Shown: piece after piece, positions 1 through 7,132 of the stretch
How the letters are laid out: each line of letters begins with the position of its first letter
Numbering within the stretch: position 1 is the stretch's first letter
Source of the DNA: [Eubacterium] eligens ATCC 27750
Lineage (GTDB): Bacteria > Bacillota > Clostridia > Lachnospirales > Lachnospiraceae
Assembly: GCF_000146185.1 (NCBI RefSeq)
Contig: NC_012778.1
Span: forward strand, 479,501-543,500
Direction of reading: 5' to 3'
DNA: 64,000 nt
Made by a program: the position numbers and the translations under genes
Notes under the pieces: model-generated
Databases searched by the model: none
What the model was told of the DNA's origin: nothing
Seen by the model: the letters and a program-made list of their open reading frames with translations, nothing else

Positions 1-25
1 TAATATTCAGAAAGACTTTGAGATA

Positions 26-53
26 ATCACATACATTTTACAAAAACTTTACG
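26..53 (+). promoter_or_regulatory. Pho box-like direct repeats before pstS
   Basis: Three hexamers lie exactly 11 bp apart: ATCACA (26-31), TTTACA (37-42) and TTTACG (48-53). This is the layout of PhoP-binding sites in Firmicutes (TTHAYA-type direct repeats, one per helical turn). A very similar array precedes ppk at 11055-11082. Binding by PhoP is inferred; no phoP/phoR gene is in the window. Confidence 0.65.
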
Positions 54-92
54 AACACGAGATTATGCATTTTACATAACATTGATAACATA

Positions 93-127
93 CCCTCTGC
101 AAGCAGATGCAGAGGGTTTTCTTTTTT
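93..127 (+). terminator. Intrinsic terminator between the Pho boxes and pstS
   Basis: A perfect 8-bp stem, CCCTCTGC (93-100) with GCAGAGGG (109-116), is followed by TTTTCTTTTTT. It may end an upstream gene outside the window. It lies downstream of the Pho-box-like repeats, so a PhoP-driven pst transcript would have to pass through it. It may therefore act as a leader attenuator. The remaining leader, 128-228, shows no further structure I can name. Confidence 0.7.
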
Positions 128-228
128 GAGACGACTCACATATCATTCGGTCAGGAAACTGATTCCAGCCCCTACGAAAATCTTCTGTTAATGCTTGCAA
201 ATAAAAAACGAGGAAGGTAACGAAAGTT

Positions 229-1098
229 ATGAGAAAAGGAATTAAAAAGTTACTTACAGTTGCATTAACAGCAACATTAGGACTTGCAGCATTAGCAGGC
301 TGTGGAACAGGTACATCATCAAATGGAGATGGCTCAGCAAACGGAGGTACAACTAAGGAGCTTTCAGGAAAGATTCAGTTAGCAGGAAGTACATCAATGG
401 AAAAGATGTGTGGTGCTCTCATGGAAGCATTCATGGAAGAATATCCTAATGTAACAGTAACAACAGAATATACAGGTTCAGGCGCAGGTATTGAGTCAGT
501 AACATCCGGAGCAGTTGATATTGGTAACGCTTCAAGAGCTTTATCTGATAAAGAAAAGTCAGCAGGTATTGAGGAGAACATCGTAGCAATTGATGGTATC
601 GCAATGATTACTGATAAGAACAACAAAGTTACTAATGTAACAAAGCAGCAGCTCACAGATATCTACACAGGTAAGATTACTAACTGGAAGGATCTCGGCG
701 GTTCAGACGAAGCTATCGTAGTAATCGGCAGAGAGGCAGCTTCTGGTACAAGAGGAGCATTTGAGGAACTTCTTGAAGTTAAGAATAAATGTGCTTATGC
801 ACAGGAACTTGACAGTACAGGTGCTGTACTTGCCAAGGTAGCAGCAACTCCAGGTGCAATCGGATATGTTTCATTAGATGTAGTTGATAAGACAGTTGCA
901 GCTTTAAAGCTTGATGGTGTAGATGCAACAGAGGATAACATTAAGGCTGGTAAGTATACGCTTTCAAGACCATTTGTAATGGCTACTAAGGGTTCTGTTT
1001 CATCACAGAGTGAGCTTGTTCAGACTTGGTTTAACTTCGTAAAGTCTGAAGCTGGTAAGAAGGTTATCAAGGGAGTTGGCTTAATCCTCCCAGAGTAA
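229..1098 (+). CDS. pstS: PstS, phosphate ABC transporter substrate-binding lipoprotein
   Basis: This is the extracellular phosphate receptor of the high-affinity Pst transporter. The 289-residue protein has a lipoprotein signal with lipobox LAGC (Cys25), then a low-complexity Ser/Gly linker, then a PBP-like domain. Family signatures include 'GSTSM' near residue 52, the 'SRALSDKE' region, and 'REAASGTRGAFEEL', which builds the phosphate site. It is the first gene of pstSCAB-phoU, 35 bp ahead of pstC. The ribosome site (GAGGAAGG) sits about 11 nt before the ATG, a rather long spacing. Pho-box-like repeats at 26-53 point to induction by phosphate starvation. Confidence 0.96.
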   Translation: MRKGIKKLLTVALTATLGLAALAGCGTGTSSNGDGSANGGTTKELSGKIQLAGSTSMEKMCGALMEAFMEEYPNVTVTTEYTGSGAGIESVTSGAVDIGNASRALSDKEKSAGIEENIVAIDGIAMITDKNNKVTNVTKQQLTDIYTGKITNWKDLGGSDEAIVVIGREAASGTRGAFEELLEVKNKCAYAQELDSTGAVLAKVAATPGAIGYVSLDVVDKTVAALKLDGVDATEDNIKAGKYTLSRPFVMATKGSVSSQSELVQTWFNFVKSEAGKKVIKGVGLILPE

Positions 1099-1133
1099 GC
1101 CGGTAAATATAGATTCTGAATGGAGAGATTGAC

Positions 1134-2126
1134 ATGGAAGAGGTTATAAATGTTGGTATGAATAGAATAAATAAAACACCAGCAGCTGTTAAGGTAACAG
1201 CAAATGGTTCTTTAAAAGGTAATAAAAAGTCAAAGCATGCAAGTGAAAGCGTGGCACGGTTTATATTCCTTATATGTGCGGTAGTAGCTATCCTGGCAGT
1301 ATGCTCCATTACTATCTATATGTTCATAAAAGGAACAGAGAGTCTTAAAAGTGTCGGAATAGCAGATTTGCTCTTTAAAACAGTATGGGCACCAACGGCT
1401 ACACCACCTGCATATGGAATTGTATACATAATTCTTTCTTCAATTGCAGGAACAACACTTGCGATTCTTATCGGTGTTCCAATTGGATTATTAACAGCAG
1501 TTTTTTTGACAGAGATAGCAGGGAAAAAACTTGCAGCAGTAGTTCAGCCGGCGGTTGAATTACTTGCAGCAATTCCTTCTGTTATATACGGACTTCTCGG
1601 ATTAATGTTATTAAACCCCCTCCTTTATAAATTAGAAAAGCATGTATTCGCGAATTCCACAACACATCAGTACACAGGAGGAGCTAACCTCCTGGCTGCA
1701 GTGCTGGTGCTTGCAATTATGATACTTCCAACAGTTATCAATATGAGCGCGTCAGCAATCAGGGCAGTACCAATGAATTTGAGAGCAACATCACTTGCTC
1801 TTGGAGCAACTAAGATACAGACAATTTTCAAGGTTGTAGTTCCGGCAGCCAAGTCAGGAATTATAACAGGAATCGTTTTAGGTATAGGAAGAGCCTTAGG
1901 TGAGGCAATGGCTATTAATCTGGTAGCCGGTGGTTCAGTAAATCTGCCGCTTCCATTCAACTCAGTCAGATTTCTTACAACACAGATTGTAAGTGAGATG
2001 AGTTACGCAGATGGAGTACACAGACAGGTTCTTTTCACAGTAGGACTTGTTCTTTACATTTTCATAATGATTATAAATCTGATAATTACATTTATGCAGA
2101 AGAAAGGGGAGAAAGCAAATGGATAA
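1134..2126 (+). CDS. pstC: PstC, phosphate ABC transporter permease
   Basis: One of the two integral membrane subunits of the Pst transporter. The 330-residue protein has a charged N-terminal tail of about 40 residues, then six predicted membrane segments. The permease coupling loop includes 'EAMAINLVAGG' after 'GIGRALG', typical of the binding-protein-dependent transport inner membrane component (MetI-like fold). The start follows GGAGA at good spacing. The 3' end overlaps pstA by 8 bp, implying translational coupling and a fixed PstC:PstA ratio. Confidence 0.95.
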   Translation: MEEVINVGMNRINKTPAAVKVTANGSLKGNKKSKHASESVARFIFLICAVVAILAVCSITIYMFIKGTESLKSVGIADLLFKTVWAPTATPPAYGIVYIILSSIAGTTLAILIGVPIGLLTAVFLTEIAGKKLAAVVQPAVELLAAIPSVIYGLLGLMLLNPLLYKLEKHVFANSTTHQYTGGANLLAAVLVLAIMILPTVINMSASAIRAVPMNLRATSLALGATKIQTIFKVVVPAAKSGIITGIVLGIGRALGEAMAINLVAGGSVNLPLPFNSVRFLTTQIVSEMSYADGVHRQVLFTVGLVLYIFIMIINLIITFMQKKGEKANG

Positions 2127-2979
2127 TCTTAAAGCTAAGAAAAGGCATCCGGAAGAGATTGCAGTATACTCAGCGATATATGTGTGTGCAGCATTTTCAG
2201 TTCTCCTGCTTTTAGGAATTATTGTATATGTGTTTGCTAAGGGCGCAAGACGCGTAAACTGGGCATTTCTTACAGGTGTTACATCAATTCTTCATGGAAC
2301 TGTGGGAATTGCCGGTAATATTTTGAACACATTGATAATAATATTACTTACTATGATAATTACAACGCCAATCGGTGTAGGTGCTGCGATTTATTTAAAT
2401 GAGTACGCCAAGCCGGGAAAGCTTGTTACAGTTATAATATTTGCAACAGAGACACTTGCAGGAATTCCATCAATTATATTTGGTCTGTTTGGTATGCTTT
2501 TCTTCGGACAGTTATGTCACATGGGATATTCACTTCTGACAGGTTCTCTTACACTTACATTAATGGTGCTTCCGCTTGTTACAAGAAACACACAGGAAGC
2601 GTTAAAGACTGTACCTGACAGCTTCAGAACAGGAGCGGTAGGTTTAGGCGCAGGTAAATGGTACACAATCAGAACAATTCTTCTTCCGTCAGCAATGCCT
2701 GGAATTGTAACAGGAGTAATCCTTGCAATAGGAAGAATTATTGGTGAATCAGCAGCATTGCTTTTTACAGCAGGAAGTGCACATCTTCTTCCAAAGACTT
2801 TTGATGCATTTCTTGAGAAAATATTTCATTCGGGCGGAACACTTACAATCCAGCTTTATTTAAGCGCAAGCAAGGGTGAATTTGAGGTGGCATTCGGCAT
2901 AGCGGTTGTACTTCTTGTAATTGTACTTCTTATTAATTTTGGTACAAAGAGGCTCGCTAAGAAGCTCGAAAAGCACTAA
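2119..2979 (+). CDS. pstA: PstA, phosphate ABC transporter permease
   Basis: The second membrane subunit of the Pst channel. The 286-residue protein has six predicted transmembrane helices. The cytoplasmic coupling motif '[15 protein letters not shown]' is PstA-like and contacts the PstB ATPase. The family motif '[15 protein letters not shown]' is also present. The gene overlaps pstC by 8 bp and is followed after 13 bp by pstB. Confidence 0.95.
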   Translation: MDNLKAKKRHPEEIAVYSAIYVCAAFSVLLLLGIIVYVFAKGARRVNWAFLTGVTSILHGTVGIAGNILNTLIIILLTMIITTPIGVGAAIYLNEYAKPGKLVTVIIFATETLAGIPSIIFGLFGMLFFGQLCHMGYSLLTGSLTLTLMVLPLVTRNTQEALKTVPDSFRTGAVGLGAGKWYTIRTILLPSAMPGIVTGVILAIGRIIGESAALLFTAGSAHLLPKTFDAFLEKIFHSGGTLTIQLYLSASKGEFEVAFGIAVVLLVIVLLINFGTKRLAKKLEKH

Positions 2980-2992
2980 TTGGGAGGAATAT

Positions 2993-3754
2993 ATGAGTAA
3001 TAAGATTAAAGTTAAAGTTGAAAATCTGAACCTGTATTACGGTGAGAATCACGCCCTTAAGGATGTGAACATGGATATACAGGAAAATGCGGTGACAGCA
3101 TTTATCGGACCATCTGGCTGTGGTAAATCAACATTTTTAAAGACATTAAACCGTATGAACGACTTGGTTGACGGTGTAAGAATAGATGGCAAGGTGCTTC
3201 TTGACGGAGAGGATATATATGAGCCGGGAGTTGATACAACTATTCTCCGTAAAAAGGTAGGCATGGTATTCCAGCAGCCTAATCCTTTCCCGATGAGCAT
3301 ATACGATAACATCGCTTATGGCCCAAGAGTTCATGGAATAAGAGATAAGAAAAGACTTGACCAGATAGTCGAGGAGAGTCTCCGTGGAGCAGCTATATTT
3401 GATGAGGTTAAGGACAGATTGAAAAAATCGGCCATGGGTCTTTCAGGTGGACAGCAGCAAAGAATCTGTATAGCAAGAGCTCTTGCAGTACAGCCTGAAG
3501 TTCTTCTTATGGATGAGCCGACATCAGCTCTTGACCCTATATCAACATCAAAGATAGAGGACCTTATGGAAGACTTAAAGAAGAAATATACAGTTATTGT
3601 GGTAACACATAACATGCAGCAGGCAACAAGAGTTTCGGATCAGACAGCATTTTTCCTTGTAGGAGAAATGGTTGAGTTTGGAGATACTAAGCAGATATTC
3701 TCTTACCCTCAGGATAAGAGGACAGAAGATTATATCACAGGAAGGTTTGGATGA
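2993..3754 (+). CDS. pstB: PstB, phosphate ABC transporter ATP-binding protein
   Basis: This ATPase powers phosphate import by PstCA. The 253-residue protein contains Walker A 'GPSGCGKST', the Q-loop 'FQQPNPFP', the ABC signature 'LSGGQQQR', Walker B '[13 protein letters not shown]' and the H-loop 'VVTHNM', all intact. The chosen ATG (2993) follows GGGAGGA and gives the usual family length. A longer in-frame opening reaches 2921, but that part lies inside pstA and is unlikely to be translated. The stop codon overlaps the phoU start. Confidence 0.96.
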   Translation: MSNKIKVKVENLNLYYGENHALKDVNMDIQENAVTAFIGPSGCGKSTFLKTLNRMNDLVDGVRIDGKVLLDGEDIYEPGVDTTILRKKVGMVFQQPNPFPMSIYDNIAYGPRVHGIRDKKRLDQIVEESLRGAAIFDEVKDRLKKSAMGLSGGQQQRICIARALAVQPEVLLMDEPTSALDPISTSKIEDLMEDLKKKYTVIVVTHNMQQATRVSDQTAFFLVGEMVEFGDTKQIFSYPQDKRTEDYITGRFG

Positions 3755-4422
3755 TGAGAAGTAAATTTGACGAACAGCTTGACAGACTTAATAAAGAAAT
3801 GATGAAGATGGGCTCTGCAATTGAGGATTCTATACGAAAGGCAGTTGATGCACTTGTAAGACAGGACGCAGAGCTTGCTAAAAAAGTTATGCTTCAGGAC
3901 GAGGAGATAGACAGGGAGCAGAAGACTATTGAGAGCATCTGCTTTAATCTTCTTATCCAGCAGCAGCCGGTTGCTAAGGATTTAAGAACAATTACAGCAG
4001 CTTTAAAGATGGTTACTGATATGGAAAGAATTGGTGACCAGGCAGCAGATATCGGCGAGATAACTATTAAACTTGCCAACCAGCCATACATAAAGAAGTT
4101 AGAGCATATCAACCAGATGGCTTCTGAGACAATGCTTATGTTAATCAGAAGTATTGAAGCTTATGTTGAAAAGGACATGGACAAGGCAAGAAAAGTTATA
4201 GCATATGATGATGTGGTAGATGACCTATTTGAAAAGGTAAGAGATGACCTTATTGCAATGATACAGGCAGATTCAGCCAATGGTGAGCAGGCTGCAGATC
4301 TTCTTATGGTTGCCAAGTATTTTGAGAGAATAGGAGACCATGCAACTAACATTGCAGAATGGGTAATATTTGCTCTTGATACGAAGGGAGGTTTCGATGA
4401 AAATGCTTCTGAACATTTGTAA
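3751..4422 (+). CDS. phoU: PhoU, negative regulator of Pst and phosphate signalling
   Basis: PhoU restrains phosphate uptake and links the Pst transporter to the PhoR kinase. The 223-residue, all-helical protein has two PhoU repeats with the family metal-binding motifs '[11 protein letters not shown]' in the first half and '[11 protein letters not shown]' in the second. The ATG overlaps the pstB stop in an ATGA arrangement; a second ATG three bases on is an equally good start. As last gene of the pst operon its position is canonical. Confidence 0.95.
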   Translation: MMRSKFDEQLDRLNKEMMKMGSAIEDSIRKAVDALVRQDAELAKKVMLQDEEIDREQKTIESICFNLLIQQQPVAKDLRTITAALKMVTDMERIGDQAADIGEITIKLANQPYIKKLEHINQMASETMLMLIRSIEAYVEKDMDKARKVIAYDDVVDDLFEKVRDDLIAMIQADSANGEQAADLLMVAKYFERIGDHATNIAEWVIFALDTKGGFDENASEHL

Positions 4423-4630
4423 AAATACTCATTTAACTGAAAAGAAATATGAATATCTGTTTCTTCTTCTTAACACACTTGCATGGTGTGTAATCGGCTT
4501 CGTAGTGTGGGCGATTGTAAGCATATTTGCATTCAGGGGAATGGAATGGATGTTTACATTCGTTGGATATTTCGGACTTATCCCCGGCTTTATCGGAGGG
4601 GTTGTTGAGGCCTGGAGGAATGAAAATTAA
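4397..4630 (+). CDS. Small two-helix membrane protein, function unknown
   Basis: A 77-residue protein with two hydrophobic segments (about residues 17-40 and 47-67) and a short charged C-terminus. I do not recognise a family. The chosen ATG follows AGGGAGG 6-7 nt upstream; it overlaps the last 26 bp of phoU in another frame, suggesting coupled translation with the pst operon. An in-frame start at 4370 is less likely because it has no ribosome site and lies deeper in phoU. It could be an accessory of phosphate transport, but only position supports that. Confidence 0.7.
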   Translation: MKMLLNICKNTHLTEKKYEYLFLLLNTLAWCVIGFVVWAIVSIFAFRGMEWMFTFVGYFGLIPGFIGGVVEAWRNEN

Positions 4631-4651
4631 TATTGATTTATTGTGAAATTG

Positions 4652-4706
4652 GCATAGAATATAAGCAGAGGTGATGTTATGAAGCGTGTATGCTTATATT
4701 CTATGC
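4652..4706 (+). promoter_or_regulatory. Perfect 16-bp inverted repeat enclosing a ribosome site and start codon
   Basis: The left arm (4652-4667, GCATAGAATATAAGCA) and right arm (4691-4706) are exact reverse complements over 16 bp. The 23-nt loop (4668-4690) contains the ribosome site GAGGTGA and the ATG at 4679. In RNA this would place the initiation site in the loop of a long hairpin whose 3' arm lies in codons 5-10. It has no T-tract, so it is not a terminator. A DNA operator is the alternative. Confidence 0.75.
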
Positions 4707-5209
4707 ATTTAGTTTTATGTGTGTTATGTGTCTGCACGATGGCTTTGGTTCTTAGTGCATGTTATGTCAGGAACGATAAGCAGACAGGTGTGGATGATAG
4801 AATGTCAGATGAATCTGAACCTGTTACGGCTAAAGCTGTTCATATTGAAAGAGGTACATCGGGTTCTGAAAATGAAGTGACTGCTCCTTTAGAGAGCGAG
4901 AAAGCAACCAGAAAAGGCTATAATCCAGAGATGGCATTTAATTATGATGAACATGAAGATATAGAGGTTGATGATAATTATGTTGCTAGTCTGTGTACGG
5001 AGGCTGTAAGAGAACTTGAAGCCATGTTTGGTCCGGCAGAATTCTATATAAAGGCAGAAAATAGTGGGGAGGACAGCTACACACTTAATATCATGTATAA
5101 TGGTAAGGCTGCAGAATTTGACGATGACGAGTTACAACAGATATATGCATACATAGGGCAGGAATATAAAGAAGTAAAACTCACAGACATCAATATGCAG
5201 AGCTGGTAG
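4679..5209 (+). CDS. Putative lipoprotein, function unknown
   Basis: A 176-residue predicted lipoprotein with a hydrophobic, cysteine-rich signal sequence and lipobox LSAC (Cys28). An acidic, low-complexity region follows (to about residue 95), then a C-terminal mixed alpha/beta stretch ('FYIKAENSGEDSYTLNIMYN'). I do not recognise a family. The ATG follows GAGGTGA at 5-nt spacing, inside the loop of a perfect inverted repeat. It is flanked by the pst operon and the thi leader; its function is open. Confidence 0.75.
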   Translation: MKRVCLYSMHLVLCVLCVCTMALVLSACYVRNDKQTGVDDRMSDESEPVTAKAVHIERGTSGSENEVTAPLESEKATRKGYNPEMAFNYDEHEDIEVDDNYVASLCTEAVRELEAMFGPAEFYIKAENSGEDSYTLNIMYNGKAAEFDDDELQQIYAYIGQEYKEVKLTDINMQSW

Positions 5210-5238
5210 TTGAATAATTATCAGTGATATGTTATATT
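5210..5238 (+). promoter_or_regulatory. Probable sigma-A promoter of the thi leader
   Basis: TTGAAT (5210-5215) and TATATT (5233-5238) are separated by 17 bp, a good vegetative promoter. It starts at the stop codon of the upstream lipoprotein gene and would initiate at about 5245. That gives a leader of roughly 185 nt before the terminator at 5393-5430 and about 400 nt before thiS. Confidence 0.6.
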
Positions 5239-5244
5239 AATCAA

Positions 5245-5392
5245 GGCGTTGAATTGGGGACACCACTTTTCAAGACCAGCAGGTATGAAGCAAAGAGAAT
5301 TGATTAGAATCAGTTTACAGAATTCATACAGGCGGACATACAACAGGCGTCGGTAATAATAGATTTCCGGCGTGTTCATATTGTGAATTTTA
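5245..5392 (+). promoter_or_regulatory. Structured leader upstream of the thi cluster, class unknown
   Basis: This stretch lies between a promoter and an intrinsic terminator and can fold. GTATGAA (5283-5289) pairs with TTCATAC (5323-5329), enclosing a small hairpin near 5301-5312. CGTCGG (5348-5353) pairs with CCGGCG (5367-5372) with one wobble. The layout resembles a transcription-attenuating riboswitch. I do not see the conserved CTGAGA or pyrophosphate-domain signatures of the TPP riboswitch expected ahead of thiamine genes, nor any other class I know. It may instead be an independent small RNA. Confidence 0.45.
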
Positions 5393-5430
5393 GAGGCAGA
5401 GCCAGCTGGAAAGCGGCTCTGTCTCTTTTT
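5393..5430 (+). terminator. Intrinsic terminator or attenuator ahead of thiS
   Basis: The arm GAGGCAGAGCC (5393-5403) pairs with GGCTCTGTCTC (5415-5425), 11 bp with one G-U. It continues into GCT/AGC closed by a GGAA tetraloop, and TTTTT (5426-5430) follows. It is a strong terminator for the leader that begins near 5245, or for readthrough from the lipoprotein gene. Confidence 0.75.
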
Positions 5431-5566
5431 GCGCGAGTAACGAGGAGAGAAGACATGGAAATTTCACAGTCGTGCTTGCACGAACTGTGAAATTTATATG
5501 GGTTCTCGAGGAGCACCGCGACAACGACAGGACGAAGTCCTGGAGTGTGAGTTGCTCGCGCAAAAA
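5426..5566. repeat. Nested inverted-repeat element with 16-bp ends, upstream of thiS
   Basis: The ends at 5426-5441 and 5551-5566 are reverse complements at 15 of 16 positions, the exception being a G-U in RNA. Inside are a long hairpin (5459-5495; AAATTTCACAGT pairs with ACTGTGAAATTT, plus CGTGC/GCACG, one bulged A) and a 6-bp hairpin (5528-5542; CAGGAC, GAA loop, GTCCTG). GGCG/CGCC (5567-5580) and TGCAAGC/GCTTGCA (5582-5603) hairpins follow directly. It is more GC-rich than its surroundings. No open reading frame or transposase is present. It resembles a small non-autonomous repeat or a multibranched RNA; no second copy is visible here. Confidence 0.6.
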
Positions 5567-5648
5567 GGCGAGGAGACGCCATGCAAGCTGAAGTGTGCTT
5601 GCACAGATTCAAACGCAAAGAATGGCGGAGAGAAGGAAAGGAGGCACA

Positions 5649-5858
5649 ATGGTACAGATTAATGGAGAACAACAGGATGTTGCACTAGTTGCAGGAAAGA
5701 CACTTCTTGCTTATGTAACAGAAGCTGGGTATGACCCGGTAGGTATTGTAATTGAGAAGAATATGGAAATAATTCATAGGGAAGATTTTGATAAAGTAAG
5801 TATTGAAGACGGAGACGTGATTGAAATATTGCACTTTGTCGGTGGCGGTCAGTTCTGA
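5649..5858 (+). CDS. thiS: ThiS, sulfur-carrier protein for thiazole synthesis
   Basis: ThiS carries sulfur as a C-terminal thiocarboxylate to thiazole synthase ThiG. The 69-residue protein has the ubiquitin-like beta-grasp pattern and the family ending 'IEILHFVGGG'. Two residues (Gln68, Phe69) follow the GGG, whereas ThiS normally ends at the glycines. The extra residues would have to be removed or tolerated before adenylation. The start follows GAAAGGAGG at 5-nt spacing. No thiF, the usual activating enzyme, is in the cluster. Between thiS and thiG lie 360 bp of tandem repeats. Confidence 0.9.
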   Translation: MVQINGEQQDVALVAGKTLLAYVTEAGYDPVGIVIEKNMEIIHREDFDKVSIEDGDVIEILHFVGGGQF

Positions 5859-5884
5859 CATAAAGGAACGAGTAAGAGAGTCAG

Positions 5885-6174
5885 ATTGGACTTTAAAGCG
5901 GAGTGAGGCACGGATGAAGTCCAAAAAGGAAGCCAAAGTGCGGATAATTGGACTTTAAAGCAGTGGGAAAGCATGATGAAGTCCAAAAAGGAAGTCAAAG
6001 TGCGGAGGATTGGACTTTAAAGCGGTGGGAAGGCACGATGAAGTCCAAAAGGTATGACAAGTCACGCGAGATTGGACATTGAAGCGGTGAGAAGGCATGA
6101 TGAAGTCCAAAAAGGAAGCCAAAGTGCGGAGGATTGGACTTTAAAGCGGTGGGAAAGCGTGAGGAAGTCCAAAA
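5885..6174. repeat. Tandem array of a 62-bp hairpin repeat, four full copies plus a partial fifth
   Basis: The motif ATTGGAC recurs at 5885, 5947, 6009, 6071 and 6133, exactly 62 bp apart. The first four copies are full; the fifth loses similarity after GAAGTCCAAAA. Each copy carries TTGGACTT and AAGTCCAA about 23 nt apart (copy 4 has a mismatch), so each can form a hairpin. The period is not a multiple of three, which argues against coding. It fills most of the 360-bp gap between thiS and thiG, so a polycistronic mRNA would hold five successive hairpins. 62 bp is close to six helical turns. Confidence 0.9.
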
Positions 6175-6218
6175 TACGAAAGCCTAAACATAATCACAGA
6201 TAACAGGAGGAAGCAAAG

Positions 6219-7007
6219 ATGGAAAATAAGGCACAGGACAAGAAAGAAGATAAGTTAATATTAGGAGGACATGAGTTCAACAGCAGATTCATATTAGGTT
6301 CAGGAAAGTACAATGTGAATCTTATTAAGGCGGCAGTTGAGCAGGGCGGTGCTGAAATTATCACACTTGCTCTTAGACGTGCCAATACAGAGAATAAAGA
6401 GAATATTCTTGATTTCATACCGAAGGGAGTAACTCTTCTTCCTAATACTTCAGGAGCAAGAAATGCAGAGGAAGCGGTAAGAATTGCGAGACTCAGTCGT
6501 GAGATGGGATGTGGGGATTTTGTAAAGATTGAGATTATGCATGATGCTAAGTATCTTCTCCCAGATAACTATGAGACAGTGAAAGCAACAGAAATACTTG
6601 CTAAGGAAGGATTTGTTGTAATGCCATACATGTATCCTGATCTGAATGTGGCAAGAGATTTACAGAATGCCGGAGCTGCCTGCGTTATGCCGCTTGCCTC
6701 ACCGATTGGAAGCAATAACGGACTTTCAACCAAAGCATTTATACAGATACTTATTGATGAAATTGATTTGCCAATTATCGTGGATGCAGGAATTGGAAAG
6801 CCTTCGCAGGCATGTGAGGCAATGGAGATGGGAGCAGCAGCGGTTATGGCTAATACGGCAATTGCGACAGCAGGAAATGTTCCAGCTATGGCAGAGGCGT
6901 TTAAGAAGGCTATAGAGGCAGGAAGAAGCGCATATCTTACAGGAATGGGAAGAGTTCTTGCAAGAGGTGGAAGTGCATCTGACCCATTGACAGGATTCTT
7001 ACGTTAA
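6219..7007 (+). CDS. thiG: ThiG, thiazole synthase
   Basis: ThiG condenses 1-deoxyxylulose 5-phosphate, dehydroglycine and ThiS-borne sulfur into the thiazole phosphate of thiamine. The 262-residue TIM-barrel protein contains the Schiff-base lysine region 'DFVKIEI' (Lys103), '[13 protein letters not shown]', 'IIVDAGIG' and '[15 protein letters not shown]', all typical of ThiG. The N-terminal 12 residues are a charged extension. The start follows CAGGAGGA. It belongs with thiS upstream (across the tandem repeats) and thiH 125 bp downstream. Confidence 0.96.
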   Translation: MENKAQDKKEDKLILGGHEFNSRFILGSGKYNVNLIKAAVEQGGAEIITLALRRANTENKENILDFIPKGVTLLPNTSGARNAEEAVRIARLSREMGCGDFVKIEIMHDAKYLLPDNYETVKATEILAKEGFVVMPYMYPDLNVARDLQNAGAACVMPLASPIGSNNGLSTKAFIQILIDEIDLPIIVDAGIGKPSQACEAMEMGAAAVMANTAIATAGNVPAMAEAFKKAIEAGRSAYLTGMGRVLARGGSASDPLTGFLR

Positions 7008-7132
7008 ATGTGGAGAGCAATCCCAAAGGTGCATTGCAAGAGATACTGGCGGGATAATTTCAGCGGAAGCATAACTTCGGGGAAGTATTGCTTGACGAAA
7101 TATGAGAATATAATAGAAAAGAAGGCAGAATA

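Noticed and set aside
375..656. Minus-strand open frame inside pstS
   Set aside because: It is a shadow of the pstS coding frame with no ribosome site.
5239..5392. TPP, cobalamin, FMN or purine riboswitch
   Set aside because: I looked for their conserved core sequences and found none; a covariance search would be decisive.
5885..6174. CRISPR array
   Set aside because: The repeated unit covers the full 62-bp period; there are no unique spacers between conserved repeats, and no cas genes.
5885..6174. Coding tandem repeat or remnant of thiF
   Set aside because: The 62-bp period shifts the reading frame each unit, and no ThiF-like peptide can be read.
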